Origin: Mimachlamys varia
Lineage: Eukaryota; Mollusca; Bivalvia; Pectinida; Pectinidae
Length of the DNA: 64,000 nucleotides
Assembly: GCA_947623455.1 (NCBI GenBank)
Contig: OX392533.1
Span: 30,130,229-30,194,228 of the forward strand
Direction of reading: 5' to 3'
This document shows, piece after piece, positions 19,465 through 31,039 of the stretch; the stretch's first letter is position 1; every line of letters starts with the position of its first letter. The notes under the pieces are model-generated. The model searched no databases and was not told where the DNA came from. It saw only the letters and a program-made list of their open reading frames with translations. A program made the position numbers and the translations under genes.

Positions 19465-22400
19465 TGTCCCTTGGGTGGACAATATCTGTCTAGGAGTAGG
19501 ATAGTCCGAAGGATTCTGAACCCTTCGGACTAGGAATAGGAGTGTCCCCGGGTAGAAATCGTCTGTCTAGGAACCCTCTCCGTCGTAGGACATAGGATGG
19601 ACATGGTCTGTCTATGAATCTTCTCCGTCGTAGGACTGTCCCTGGGGTGGACATGGTCTGTCTAGGAGTAGGACTGTCCCTGGGGTGGACATCCTCTGTC
19701 TTGGAGTAGGAGTGTCCCTGGGGTAGACACCGTCTGTCTTGGAGTAGGATTGTCCCTGGGGTAGACATCGTCTGTCTTGGAGTAGGAGTGTCCCTGGGGT
19801 AGACACCGTCTGTCTTGGAGTAGGAGTGTCCCTGGGGTGGACATCATCTGTCTTGGAGTAGGAGTGTCCCTGGGGTAGACACCGTCTGTCTAGGAGTAGG
19901 AGTGTCCCTTGGGTAGACATCGTCTGTCTTGGAGTAGGAGTGTCCCTGGGGTGGACATCATCTGTCTTGGAGTAGGAGTGTCCCTGGGGTGGACATCATC
20001 TGTCTTCGAGTAGGAGTGTCCCTGGGGTGGACATCGTCTGTCTTGGAGTAGGAGTGTCCCTGGGGTAGACACCGTCTGTCTAGGAGTAGGAGTGTCCCTG
20101 GGGTAGACAACGTCTGTCTAGGAGTAGGAGTGTCCCTTGGGTAGACATCGTCTCTCTTGGAGTAGGAGTGTCCCTGGGGTGGACATCATCTGTCTTGGAG
20201 TAGGAGTGTCCCTGGGGTGGACATCATCTGTCTTGGAGTAGGAGTGTCCCTGGGGTAGACACCGTCTGTCTTGGAGTAGGAGTGTCCCTGGGGTAGACAC
20301 CGTCTGTCTTGGAGTAGGACTGTCACTGGGGTGACCATCGTCTATTTAGGGGTAGGGGTGTCCTTGGGGTAGACACCGTCTGTCTAAGAATAGGGGTGTC
20401 CCTGGGGTAGACACCTTCTATCTAGGAGTAGGGGTGTCCCTGGGGTAGACACCTTCTATCTAGGAGTATGGGTGTCCTTGGTGTAGACACCTTCTATCTA
20501 GGAGTAGGGGTGTCCCTGGGGTAGACACCTTCTATCTAGGAGTAGGGGTGTCCCTGGGGTAGACACCTTCTATCTAGGAGTAGGGGTGTCCCTGGGGTAG
20601 ACACCTTCTATCTAGGAGTAGGGGTGTCCCTGGGGTAGACACCTTCTATCTAGGAGTATGGGTGTCCTTGGTGTAGACACCTTCTATCTAGGAGTAGGGG
20701 TGTCCCTGGGGTAGACACCGTCTGTCTAGGAGTAGGGGTGTCCCTGGGGTAGACATCGTCTGTCTAGGAGTAGGATTGTCCCTGGTGTGGACATCGTCTG
20801 TCTAGGAGTAGGAGTGTCCCTGGGGTGGACATCGTCTGTCTAGGAGTAGGACTGTCCCTGGGGTAGACACCGTCTGTCTAGGAGTAGGGGTGTCCCTGGG
20901 GTAGACACCGTCTGTCTAGGAGTAGGATTGTCCCTGGGGTAGACACCGTCTGTCTAGGAGTAGGGGTGTCCCTGGGGTAGACACCGTCTGTCTAGGAGTA
21001 GGGGTTTCCCTGGGGTAGACACCTTCTATCTAGGAGTAGGGGTGTCCCTGGGGTAGACACCTTCTATCTAGGAGTAGGGGTGTCCCTGGGGTAGACACCT
21101 TCTATCTAGGAGTAGGGGTTTCCCTGGGGTAGACACCTTCTATCTAGGTGTAGGGGTTTCCCTGGGGTAGACACCTTCTATCTAGGAGTAGGGGTGTCCC
21201 TGGGGTAGACACCTTCTATCTAGGAGTAGGGGTGTCCCTGGGGTAGACACCTTCTATCTAGGAGTAGGACTGTCCCTGGGATGGACATGGTCTGTCTATG
21301 AGTAGGGGTGTCCCTGGGGTAGACACCGTCTGTCTAGGAGTAGGGGTGTCCCTGGGGTAGACACCGTCTGTCTAGGAGTAGGGGTGGCCCTGGGGTAGAC
21401 CTCGTCTGTTTAGGAGTAGAACTGTCCCTGGGGTAGACACCGTCTGTTTAGGAGTAGGACTGTCCCTGGGGTAGACACCGTCTGTCTAGAAGTAGGACTG
21501 TCCCTTGGGTAGACACCGTCTGTCTTGGAGTAGGAGTGTCCCTGGGGTAGACCTCGTCTGTTTAGGAGAAGAACTGTCCCTGGTGTAGACCTCGTCTGTT
21601 TAGGAGTAGGGGTGTCCCTGGGGTAGACACCGTCTGTCTTGGAGTAGGAGTGTCCCTGGGGTAGACCTCGTCTGTCTAGGAGTAGGAGTGTCCCTGGGGT
21701 AGACCTCGTCTGTGTAGGAGTAGGACTGTCCCTGGGGTAGACCTCGTTTGTCTCGGAGTAGGAGTGTCCCTGGGGTAGACCTCGTCTGTCTCGGAGTAGG
21801 AGTGTCCCTGGGGTAGACACCTTCTGTCTAGGAGTAGGATTGTCACTGAGGTGGACATCGTCTGTCTAGGAATAGGAGTGTCCCTGGGGTGAACATCGTC
21901 TGTCTAGGAATAGGAGTGTCCCTGGGGTGAACATGGTCTGTCTAGGTGTAGGAGTGTCCCTGGGGTAGACATCGTCTATCTAGGAGTAGGAGTGTCCCTG
22001 GGGTAGACATGGTCTATCTAGGAGTAGGAGTGTCCTTGGGGTAGACATGGTCTATCTAGGAGTAGGAGTGTCCCTGGGGTAGACATGGTCTATCTAGGAG
22101 TAGGAGTGTCCCTGGGGTAGACATGGTCTATCTAGGAGTAGGAGTGTCCCTGGGGTAGACATGGTCTATCTAGGAGTAGGAGTGTCCTTGGTGTAGACAC
22201 CTTCTATCTAGGAGTAGGGGTGTCCCTGGGGTAGACACCTTCTATCTAGGAGTAGGGGTGTCCCTGGGGTAGACACCTTCTATCTAGGAGTAGGGGTGTC
22301 CCTGGGGTAGACACCTTCTATCTAGGAGTAGGGGTGTCCCTGGGGTAGACACCTTCTATCTAGGAGTATGGGTGTCCTTGGTGTAGACACCTTCTATCTA

Positions 22401-23047
22401 GGAGTAGGGGTGTCCCTGGGGTAGACACCGTCTGTCTAGGAGTAGGGGTGTCCCTGGGGTAGACATCGTCTGTCTAGGAGTAGGATTGTCCCTGGGGTGG
22501 ACATCGTCTGTCTAGGAGTAGGAGTGTCCCTGGGGTGGACATCGTCTGTCTAGGAGTAGGACTGTCCCTGGGGTAGACACCGTCTGTCTAGGAGTAGGGG
22601 TGTCCCTGGGGTAGACACCGTCTGTCTAGGAGTAGGATTGTCCCTGGGGTAGACACCGTCTGTCTAGGAGTAGGGGTGTCCCTGGGGTAGACACCTTCTG
22701 TCTAGGAGTAGGATTGTCACTGAGGTGGACATCGTCTGTCTAGGAATAGGAGTGTCCCTGGGGTGAACATCGTCTGTCTAGGAATAGGAGTGTCCCTGGG
22801 TTGAACATGGTCTGTCTAGGTGTAGGAGTGTCCCTGGGGTAGACATCGTCTATCTAGGAGTAGGAGTGTCCCTGGGGTAGACATGGTCTATCTAGGAGTA
22901 GGAGTGTCCCTGGGGTAGACATGGTCTATCTAGGAGTAGGAGTGTCCCTGGGGTAGACATGGTCTATCTAGGAGTAGGAGTGTCCCTGGGGTGGACATCC
23001 TCTGTCAAGGAGTAGGAGTGTCCCTGGGGTGGACATCCTCTGTCTAC
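19465..23047. repeat. 38-bp minisatellite, about 94 copies (3.6 kb)
   Basis: The unit reads TGTCCCTGGGGTAGACACCG followed by TCTGTCTAGGAGTAGGAG, 38 bp in all. Variants differ at a few positions (GTAGAC or GTGGAC; CACCG, CACCT, CATCG or CATGG; CTGT or CTAT; AGGAG or AGGGG). Variant blocks repeat at distances that are exact multiples of 38: the TATGGGTGTCCTTGG variant at 20467, 20657 (+190) and 22367 (+1710), and the TGTCACTGAG variant at 21841 and 22715 (+874). This shows segmental duplication within the array. Because 38 is not a multiple of 3 and no frame of the minus strand has a stop in the consensus, the minus strand shows spurious proteins with a 38-residue period. The left edge abuts a transposon end. 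Confidence 0.97.
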
Positions 23048-24508
23048 GAACCCCCTCCTACGCCGCCTTAACAAGTAGATTCAATTTTAGGGATGTGTCG
23101 TTTGTCCTTGTAGCCACTCCAATACGACTCCATGATTTGTCACCAATATGGTTGAAGACGTACATAGTGTGTAGTCTATTAGCAGACGGCTGCAAAGCAG
23201 ACGGTAACATAATGGATATCAAAAGCGATAACTCTCCCCGGGGGAAGGGAAGGTTGGCCGTATCTATGCATAGGCTTAAAGGTCACTCCTTTTGTTTTTA
23301 AACCATTTTCACTGAAAATCAATATTTCTAAAACGCACAAAAGAAAATCAAATACAGTATTTGTAAAATCGAAGTCTCTATTTCATTACATTGACGATAC
23401 CACGCAGTTGTGACATTATTTGAACATGACTTCTTTATCTTTCTTACAGAAAGTTAGAATGTTAGAAGAACTATATTTCAACATCGCTTGTTTTCCTTGT
23501 TAAAAGACGTTTCTATTTGTATTTATTATTGATTTCAAATATTTCTGTCTGTGGCCAGAAGTGCATGATAATTTGTTACAGCTAGTTCTGGACCTAAAAT
23601 AATGTATTTAGAGCATTTTTACACTTTTTGGGAATAATATGAATTTTCAATAAAAATTTCCCTCTATAGTCATATATCTTTGTCGACATCTTTCTTAGTT
23701 AAGCAGGGCACTTTTAATGGTTCTAATGTGTTTACAAATAACTGATCTGGTAGTTTGAAGTGAGGACCTTACTTTTTCGTACGTACTGGTCGGCCATCTT
23801 GAAAAGACCATTCCATAACACATTATCGACAGTGTATTTACCCACAGGGACCTGGTAATTTGTTATAGCTAGTTTTGAACCTCAACTAGGGTGTTTAGAG
23901 TAATTTTACACTTTTGGGGGGTTTCGTTGAATTTTCGATAAAAATGCAATGCTTTCCAGGTAGAAAAATCGACCCCACCTACATTTCTTGCATCAAAAAT
24001 CACATTTCAAGTAGGAAAAACGCTATGTACCGTTGAAAAGATGGATAATTCTTATTTTAAAACCCTCCTAAATGCACGTCAAATAATAGAAATAATCTCG
24101 ATTTCCTCCAAAAACACACCAAACCGTCGGCTTGGCTGGCACTTTTGCATAGCAAATGAGTTTTGACGTCACTGCACGCACTGGCCTTTCGCTGTCATAG
24201 GATGGCGGTCTTCCTCTAAATATAGGCATCCAATGACATGCGTTCGGTAAAATCTGATGCAGAAAAGAGAAAAATGGCGACGAGGGGAAATTAAAACCTT
24301 CCACGATATTTTAACCGTGCACATTAGAAATCTGAGATTATGTTTCTTGCGCAAACCATGTTTGCAAATATTGGGTATCATTGGTATGCTTAATCTAGCT
24401 GTATCATTTGTTTTCATTAAAAAAAAACTCAAGGAAAAGTTGATATATTTTCATGGTTTTGATCTTATTTAGGTAGTTGAAATGAGATAAAAATACTCTT
24501 TCATTACC
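23048..24508. other. Non-coding DNA with two partial TIR-family copies
   Basis: The 23555-23690 and 23845-23960 stretches contain ATTTGTTACAGCTAGTT and TTTAGAG words of the 2300-2570 family, both in direct orientation and about 290 bp apart. Frames at 23029-23301 and 24068-24472 show no recognisable domain. Confidence 0.45.
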
Positions 24509-24640
24509 AGGGGTGTAAGAAAGGGAAATTTCACCCTCGGGATTTTCAAATTTGGCAAAAACCTCTGCAAAGCCTTGGGTTTTACCAAATTTGAAAAAAA
24601 AACTTAGATTGAATTCCCTATCATCAACTCCTGGTCATGA
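24509..24640. repeat. Foldback repeat (CCAGGGGTGTAAGAAAGGG family)
   Basis: ACCAGGGGTGTAAGAAAGGG pairs with AATTCCCTATCATCAACTCC then TGGT. The inner arms TTTTCAAATTTGG and CCAAATTTGAAAA are also inverted. The word CCAGGGGTGTAGAAAG also occurs at 19368. Confidence 0.65.
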
Positions 24641-25071
24641 AAGATGACCCTGTGTCCATAGGTTTTCACATTACATTTGCCAGTCAGTCAAAATCAAATA
24701 AATAAGAGAATACCGAAGCGTTAACAAAATCCTAAACCAAATTCTAAATCGATTAAACCAGGGGCAAAATATGAACAAAGGTAAGATTTACATGGAGACT
24801 CTTGTAAAAGTACAAAAGAATAAGACCAGGTGTTCCGGAAGAGTAAGCGTATTCTGCTTCATCAACGACACCCGCCATGTAAATCTTTGTCACATCCATG
24901 TAAACATCAAGTTCTCAAACTGAGAACCGAGTATCATTATTCAAGGCATGTTTTTTTTTTTTTTTTTTTAAAGAATTCGCCAGTTACGGCCCGCATTACT
25001 ACATTGTACACAGTTCTCACGACAATCTCTCAGACTGGTAAAAAATTGCACATCAAATTAACTGATACACA
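24641..25071. other. Non-coding DNA with a poly-T run
   Basis: A T-run of about 22 bp at 24951-24972. No gene recognised. Confidence 0.5.
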
Positions 25072-25357
25072 ATATCTTATGGCAAGCCAACTTAACATTT
25101 ATTCAAGGAGCAATGTCGATTCTGTATTTTATTGAGTTATATGAGATATCTTATAATTGAATATAATTACATAAGATATCTGATATAACATATGAAATAT
25201 CTTATATATTATATAAGATATCTGATATAGCATGTGAGATATCGTATACATTATAAGATGTCTCATATGCTGTATCAGATATCTGATATATTTTTTGCTG
25301 AAATACAAAATCGACACTGTTCCTTGAATAAATGTGACGTTGGCTTGCCATAATATC
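25072..25357. mobile_element. Inverted-repeat element carrying an AT-rich satellite, copy 2
   Basis: The left end (ATATCTTATGGCAAGCCAAC, then CATTTATTCAAGGAGCAATG and TCGATTCTGTATTTTA) is inverted at the right end (CAAAATCGACACTGTTCCTT, then GTTGGCTTGCCATAATATC). The interior (25135-25290) is made of AAGATATCT or GAGATATCTT palindromic words in irregular tandem. The left flank resembles the 3719-4524 element, including TTATGGCAAGC at its outer edge and TATTCATGGAGCAATG-type sequence. The array here is shorter and built from different units, so the two copies share ends but not array length. Confidence 0.7.
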
Positions 25358-25641
25358 TCTCTTTCATCTACTTTTATATTTAAAAAAAAAAAGTTCTGTA
25401 TAAAGATTTTCTGCATGAACACTAAATACATGTATATGACAGGATTATATGAACACTGGACAGTTTATTGTGGTGTAAGAATCTTTCTGCGATATTACCA
25501 GCCTTCTTTTATCGCCATTCATGTGATTGGTTTCGTAAATGATGTATTTCCTGGCACCAATCCATTGTCAGTCCAAGTCTGAACAAAATACCTTTTTATT
25601 ATCGTACTTCATAATTATTACCTATCAAAAAACAGCTCAAA

Positions 25642-26450
25642 ACAGGAAAGTCCGAAATATAATCAGGATCTAGTTACGTAGCTCCAGTCAGGAAAGTCCG
25701 AAATATAATCAGGATCTAGGTAGGTAGCTCCAGTCAGGAAAGTCCGAAATATAATCAGGATCTAGGTAGGTAGCTCCAGACAGGAAAGTCCGAAATATAA
25801 TCAGGATCTAGGTAGGTAACTCCAGACAGGAAAGTTCGAAATATAATCAGGATCTAGGTAGGTAGCTCCAGACAGGAAAGTCCGAAATATAATCAGGATC
25901 TAGGTAGGTAGCTCCTGACAGGAAAGTCCGAAATATAATCAGGATCTAGGTAGGTAGCTCCAGTCAGGAAAGTCCGAAATATAATCAGGATCTAGGTAGG
26001 TAGCTCCAGTCAGGAAAGTCCGGAATATAATCAGGATCTAAGTAGGTAGCTCCAGACAGGAAAGTCCGAAATATAATCAGGATCTAGGTCGGTAGCTCCA
26101 GTCAGGAAAGTCCGAAATATAATCAGGATCTAGGTAAGTAGCTCCAGACAGGAAAGTCCGAAATATAATCAGGATCTAGGTAGGTAGCTCCAGACAGGAA
26201 AGTCCGTAATATAATCAGGATCTAGTTACGAAGATCCAGACAGGAAAGCCCGGAATATAATCAGGATATAGATAGGTAGCTCCTGACAGGAAAGTCCGAA
26301 ATATAATCAGGATCTAGGAAGGTAGCTCCTGACAGGAAAGTCCGAAATATAATCAGGATCTAGGTAGGTAGCTCCTGACAGGAAAGTCCAAAATATAATC
26401 AGGATCTAGTTAGGTAGCTCCAGACAGGAAAGTCCGAAATATAATCATGA
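25642..26450. repeat. 46-bp minisatellite, about 17.5 copies
   Basis: The unit is CAGGAAAGTCCGAAATATAA then TCAGGATCTAGGTAGGTAGC and TCCAGA or TCCAGT, 46 bp in total. Most copies are over 90 percent alike by eye, and the last copies diverge. No ORF crosses the array. It lies about 280 bp after the satellite-carrying element. Confidence 0.97.
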
Positions 26451-26849
26451 CCAAAGTACGAAGTTCGTCTTCACCAAATGTCGTCTTCATGTAAATGCTG
26501 TCTGGTAATTAATCTATACAATTATCATAAATTGGTCGTAGATATTTATCTGTCGAAAATTGGACTTGTAGTTTTTCTTCCTTTTGTAGGATTTTTACTC
26601 TTTTTTTTTCACTTTGAGTTAATGATAAATGTTTATTTATAAACTGGAAAACCCCAAAGAAACTATGTTTTGACTGGCTGCAATTTGAAAATAATATTTT
26701 CTCTTTTGGTCCATTTTGACGAAAAAGTATTGATACATCAGCGTTCAGACAGTGAGATTGGGTCACATACCGCATATTTGCAAATAATGTTTGTACGCCT
26801 ACACTACGTTGAATATTTTAAAATAACAGTAATTCGAAGTTCTTATAAA
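26451..26849. other. Non-coding DNA
   Basis: No recognised feature. Overlapping frames on both strands at 26509-26921 are short and lack motifs. Confidence 0.35.
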
Positions 26850-27169
26850 CCGCTTTATCAAGACCTTAAACGACGTCTCAAAGCGGTTCACACATTATTA
26901 TTCGTGGTTATAGGGACTTAGCAACCAGCCAATATCGTTCTCCACTCCCTGGGAGCATACAACCGGTGCTGCCATTTCGGCACTCACAGTCAGCATTCTA
27001 CAATTTCTATAACTACCCAACCACGTAATCATTTACAGCTGAGTAGACTTGAACAAACAGAGTAACGTATCTTGCTCAAGGATACAACACAAGTGCCGTG
27101 ACCGGGACTCGAACTTGCAACACTTCGATTACGACCCCGGCGTCCTATCACTAGACCACCGTGCCTCCA
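26850..27169 (-). mobile_element. tRNA-derived SINE, family S1, copy 2
   Basis: On the minus strand the head GGTGGTCTAGTGATAGGACG and the B-box AAGTTCGAGTCCCGG lie near 27095-27165. The body shares CTTGCTCAAGGATACAACAC (plus-strand view) and the ending CGTCTCAAAGCGGTTCACA with copy 1 at 16660-16972. Divergence between the copies is moderate, indicating old insertions. Confidence 0.85.
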
Positions 27170-27276
27170 TATTGCCCTAAAGTAGTTCAAAGTTAAGTCG
27201 AACATATTGTGAATATGTTTCTTTTTAATATGTAAATTTTACAAGTTATTCAAATAATAATAATCACTTTTGTTGA

Positions 27277-27443
27277 TCAAATGTTAACGCGCATGGGTCT
27301 TGTTGTGGGCGGAAGCCGAAGTATCTGGAGATAGCCAACGTAGTCGGGCAGATGACTCCATATCTTTTCGCGTCCGATCGGGGAAATGAACCCCTTAATG
27401 AAAGGAAAGTGCGTCATCAACTGCACCACCCAACAACCCATGA
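27277..27443 (-). mobile_element. tRNA-derived SINE, family S2, copy 1
   Basis: The minus strand reads GGGTGGTGCAGTTGATGACG, a B-box-like GGGTTCATTTCCCC with an insertion-free spacing, and GATATGGAGTCATCTGCCCG, ending in CCACAACAAGACCCATGCGC. The plus-strand copy at 48505-48725 has the same order. It lies just 110 bp from the S1 SINE, in the same orientation. Confidence 0.75.
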
Positions 27444-28128
27444 ATACCTGTAGTTTCGAAATAATTAACAAGTTGTATATGACTACTCTCCTATAAGCTC
27501 AGATACGTTCTTCACATTTGATAGACATTATAAGTACTAAGTAAAATTACCATTTTTCCCAAACTCATTATTTTCTTTTATGTTCAATTTTACACGGGGA
27601 CTTAATTCTGTGCTCAAAATAAACTTCGCTTCCAAGCATATAATTCGAATATTTATTTAAATTAAGTCGTGTTTATTGGAATCCATCAAGAGTTTTTAAG
27701 ATTAAATTGTTATTTCAAATGTACTTTTGTGAACTAATTGTAATGACATATAAAGTGTATATTGGGAGAAGGCGTCGATAAATTGTAATAACTTGTGCCT
27801 AACCCCCTGTCAACTTTTGGCAACATATATGTTAAAACTAAACTTATTGGTTTAAACCACACCTCGATATAGCCACGAATTAAATTAGTTAGCTATATAG
27901 ATAGCAGTCTTATTTCGTGATACGGCTTATCAAATCTGAGTCAAAGAGTTTTTTTAGTATTATTGTTTCTAAGAATTACAATATTTAAGATTCAGCACAA
28001 TAAATTGTATGATCTTGGAACTCGTGATATTTCTGGGGTATTCAGTCCACCATAGATGATATGGTGGTAATATTGTGAGAATATGACTATTGATGTAAGA
28101 TCTTACTTTGTGGTATACGTATCTTCTC
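27444..28128. other. Non-coding DNA with a decayed LINE tail
   Basis: At 27760-27850 GGGAGAAGGCGTCGATAAAT and TAACTTGTGCCTAACCCC match the LINE tail family seen at 9105-9190 and 56855-56945, without a preserved A-run. The rest is AT-rich with no recognised feature. Confidence 0.45.
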
Positions 28129-28521
28129 TTAAAGGCCCAATATACGTAACTTTCGGCAAAACCTTAAGCAAAAATCAAGCCTAATAACTTATTATATTTA
28201 TAGATTTAGCTAAGATTAACTGATATCAGCAATATTCAAGAAGAATTCTTTCGCGGTTACCGGTACAGCAGCATTTGAAACACGCTTTTTGTAAACACGC
28301 GTCCATTTCGAACCGTCTTCTACCTTCGGTTTGTTGTTGAAGTGGGCCCCACCTGAATTATTTTCAATTCTTTGGATTTTTTGTCCAGAGTTTCTTGTTA
28401 GTTACCGCTCAGGTTTACTTCGTTTTAGGCTTATTTTTGCATGGTTATAAACTGGATTTTTTTTTCAGAATTTTTCAGAATCACAAAAATTTCCGTGAAG
28501 TTACGTATATTGGGCCTTTAA
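28129..28521. mobile_element. TTAA-ended MITE, family A, copy 3
   Basis: Begins TTAAAGGCCCAATATACG and ends CGTATATTGGGCCTTTAA. It carries all family blocks, including GGTTACCGGTACAGCAGCA and GTGGGCCCCACCTGAATTA. About 393 bp; same orientation as copies 1 and 2, some 25 kb away. Confidence 0.85.
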
Positions 28522-30477
28522 TTGTCACTTACCTGTTTAATTGAAACAGAATTTTAAACTTTCACTACATAGATTTTTTTCCGGTTTCTCTTATCAGGAA
28601 AATTACAAAGATCCATAAAGCTATGCGCGTATTTGGCTATCCGTTGTAGACAAAAAGAAAAACAACTCTCGGATACTTTGTGCTTGACATTTTGTATTAA
28701 AAAACTCATGAAACTGTTCAGAACAATTCCGATAACCTCTACTTTCCTCCATAGCTAGCCAAAACTTATATAATTTTTTATTCGGATCTTTATCTTATCG
28801 GCACGAAGACTAGGCTTTCGGGATAACTCTGTACCTGTGTACTAATTTTAAAATTTATGTTTAAATTGATGTCTGCATTCTTCTTTCTCTCTTGCTGTTT
28901 CATTCTCTTCTTCGTATGTATGCTTTGATATCTCTTGTGTTTGTACTTTACAGTACCTTGCAAAGAGTGTGGAAACATGTATTTATTTTGCTTTATATTC
29001 TTTGTATGTCTAACCTTTTTCACAGAGTTTTCCTGACATCGTTGATGAATTGTTTTTTTTTTTTTTTTTTTTACAAAACTGTGAATGCATATAAAGAATT
29101 GATTTCCGCTTCATCTCGTAATATTTTCACTGTTTCCGTTATGTATGACCAGGTAATTCATAATTTATTGACAACATCAATATTTTTGGACGTCATTTTG
29201 GTAACGTCATATAGAAAAATGGCGTCAAATGAAAACTATAAGTTTAGATAATTCTGTGTTGCTCCATAAATACACGACGGAAAATTATTTAAATATTATG
29301 AAGAGAAGCATTTGCTATTTCTGTACAAAATGACTAAATATTGTCAAAAAAAATCGCCTACATATGTACATTGTATAAACAAAGTCAGGAAAATTCAACG
29401 AAAAGGGTTGGAGATACAAAGAATATGTAGTAAAATAAAAATTGTTTCCATACTTATGGACCGATACTGTATTTATGTTTAGTAATAAAAATAGCTCTTT
29501 CGAACTGATGTTCATTGTTTCAACATATATATTGTATCTTGTATCATCTTATTCATTTTGCTACTTCAAGCTTCTATCCAAAATTCCCATTCTGTTTTTA
29601 GTACATCGTTACCTCCCCTTACAGGAAGAACTTATTGGTCGCTAGAGGTCTCTCGCTCCTTACTTCCGAGATTTCTTTACCGTCAATACACATCTTGACC
29701 ATCTGGCATTTCTAGGTCAACATTTACAGGTGCACATGCAGCGGATGATTAATCAGTAGCATCTTTGAAGTTGAGGACACCATTGACGATGACCCGTCGG
29801 ATATAAGGTACCAGATAATGACATGCAGAGATCTGTAGTGGATAAATAACTGTTGCTCAACGCCAATATTTCATGAGATTTCATTTTAAACAGTTGAAAT
29901 GTTTATTTGGTTTCAATGGTGACTTTAGCCTAGGAGTCACTGACAGTATAATGTAAATTTATGTTTTGTTTAAATTGCATGTTATAGCAAGTAGTATTTG
30001 CAATGGATGTCCATTTTATGTGCTAATTCAATCCTAAATTCCTGTACAGTTTAGTTGTAATATTACTCGTACCTACATGTATGGAGCCTAGTCTAAGCCT
30101 ACTCACCCCTGCTCATTTGGCAACATTGAGTAGAACTAACCAATCCAAGAAATCGTTTTGAACGAAATTCCTTTTTATCTTTTTTAAAAAAAAATATGTA
30201 TGTGCAGATCAATGATCAACTTAATTTGGTTGTTCAGTCCCATACCGTTTACGCTTATAATATATCCTATAAAGGGAAGATCCTTGAAATTGTGAGCAAA
30301 AGACAACTTTTAGTATATTTTAGTTAATGTCAAAATTAAGTGGGTCATTCTATGTAAAGTAAAATTAAAAGAAAATTTAAACATGGAGGAATCAGTTTCA
30401 GTTTTGAGAGTCAATGGTCCCGTCAGGATTATATCCCTGGAATTATATAATTGATCATCTATCAGATTACTAGATCA
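28522..30477. other. AT-rich non-coding DNA
   Basis: A T-run of about 24 bp at 29050-29073. No gene recognised. Several short frames on both strands (28790-29645) have compositions expected of AT-rich intergenic DNA. Confidence 0.4.
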
Positions 30478-30890
30478 TATAATTATAATAATAACATACA
30501 ACATTTGATATATAGCGCCCTATCTAGCGAACATAAGCCACTCTAAAGAACTCAACAGTACATAGATATAACATTTCTTATACAATTAACACATACATTG
30601 TACAGTTCTATCATATACAATTCTAAGGAATTCGCTGGAGCTGCCTTATCAGGCGCTAACTACTTGTCCTATACCACCTGGCTAATATCTCTGTATGTGT
30701 GTATATGTATCATGTGTGCTGGAGAGAAATCGTGTTCTGTTTGTAGTTGGATTGTGTTTAAAACAGCATCTTTTATAGTGCCGCCTCACTTGAATGCTCC
30801 AGCGCAGATACTGCAACACCCACCTCAGACCATTTTATACTCCACCTGGGTTGTTGGAGTTATATGGGCAGGAGAAAAACACTTTCTCTG
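30478..30890. repeat. Degraded dispersed repeat
   Basis: The start (ATAATAATAACATACAACAT, then TAGCGCCCTATCTAGCG and CTCTAAAGAACTCAACA) matches 46020-46105 in order and spacing. Such sequence, with AGCGC and CTCTAAAGCGCTTCACAA words, looks like the reverse complement of a SINE or LINE 3' domain. The following stretch (30640-30890) has a locally mixed composition, but I cannot name it. Confidence 0.4.
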
Positions 30891-31039
30891 AATGTTCCAT
30901 CATAATTACAAACTGGTTTTTAGTAGAATAGTACAAACTGGTTTTCAGTCAGGATTTTCAATCAGAATGCAAAAAATTTTAAAAAGAAGAAAAACTTAAT
31001 GTTCGCAGAAAAAAGTGAACCAATTGTAAGACATTTATT

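Noticed and set aside
19465..23047. CRISPR-like array of regular repeats
   Set aside because: There are no spacers: units are contiguous and all 38 bp similar to each other. The context is eukaryotic.
19410..23690. The minisatellite as the core of one large TIR element bounded by the two family ends
   Set aside because: The family ends face outward from the array, not inward, and the right one is 500 bp away. They look like separate insertions.
25642..26450. CRISPR array
   Set aside because: The 46 bp units are head-to-tail without unique spacers.
30640..30890. Coding fragment with a run of mixed-composition codons
   Set aside because: 97 open codons but no domain. It adjoins a dispersed repeat and is probably repeat-derived.
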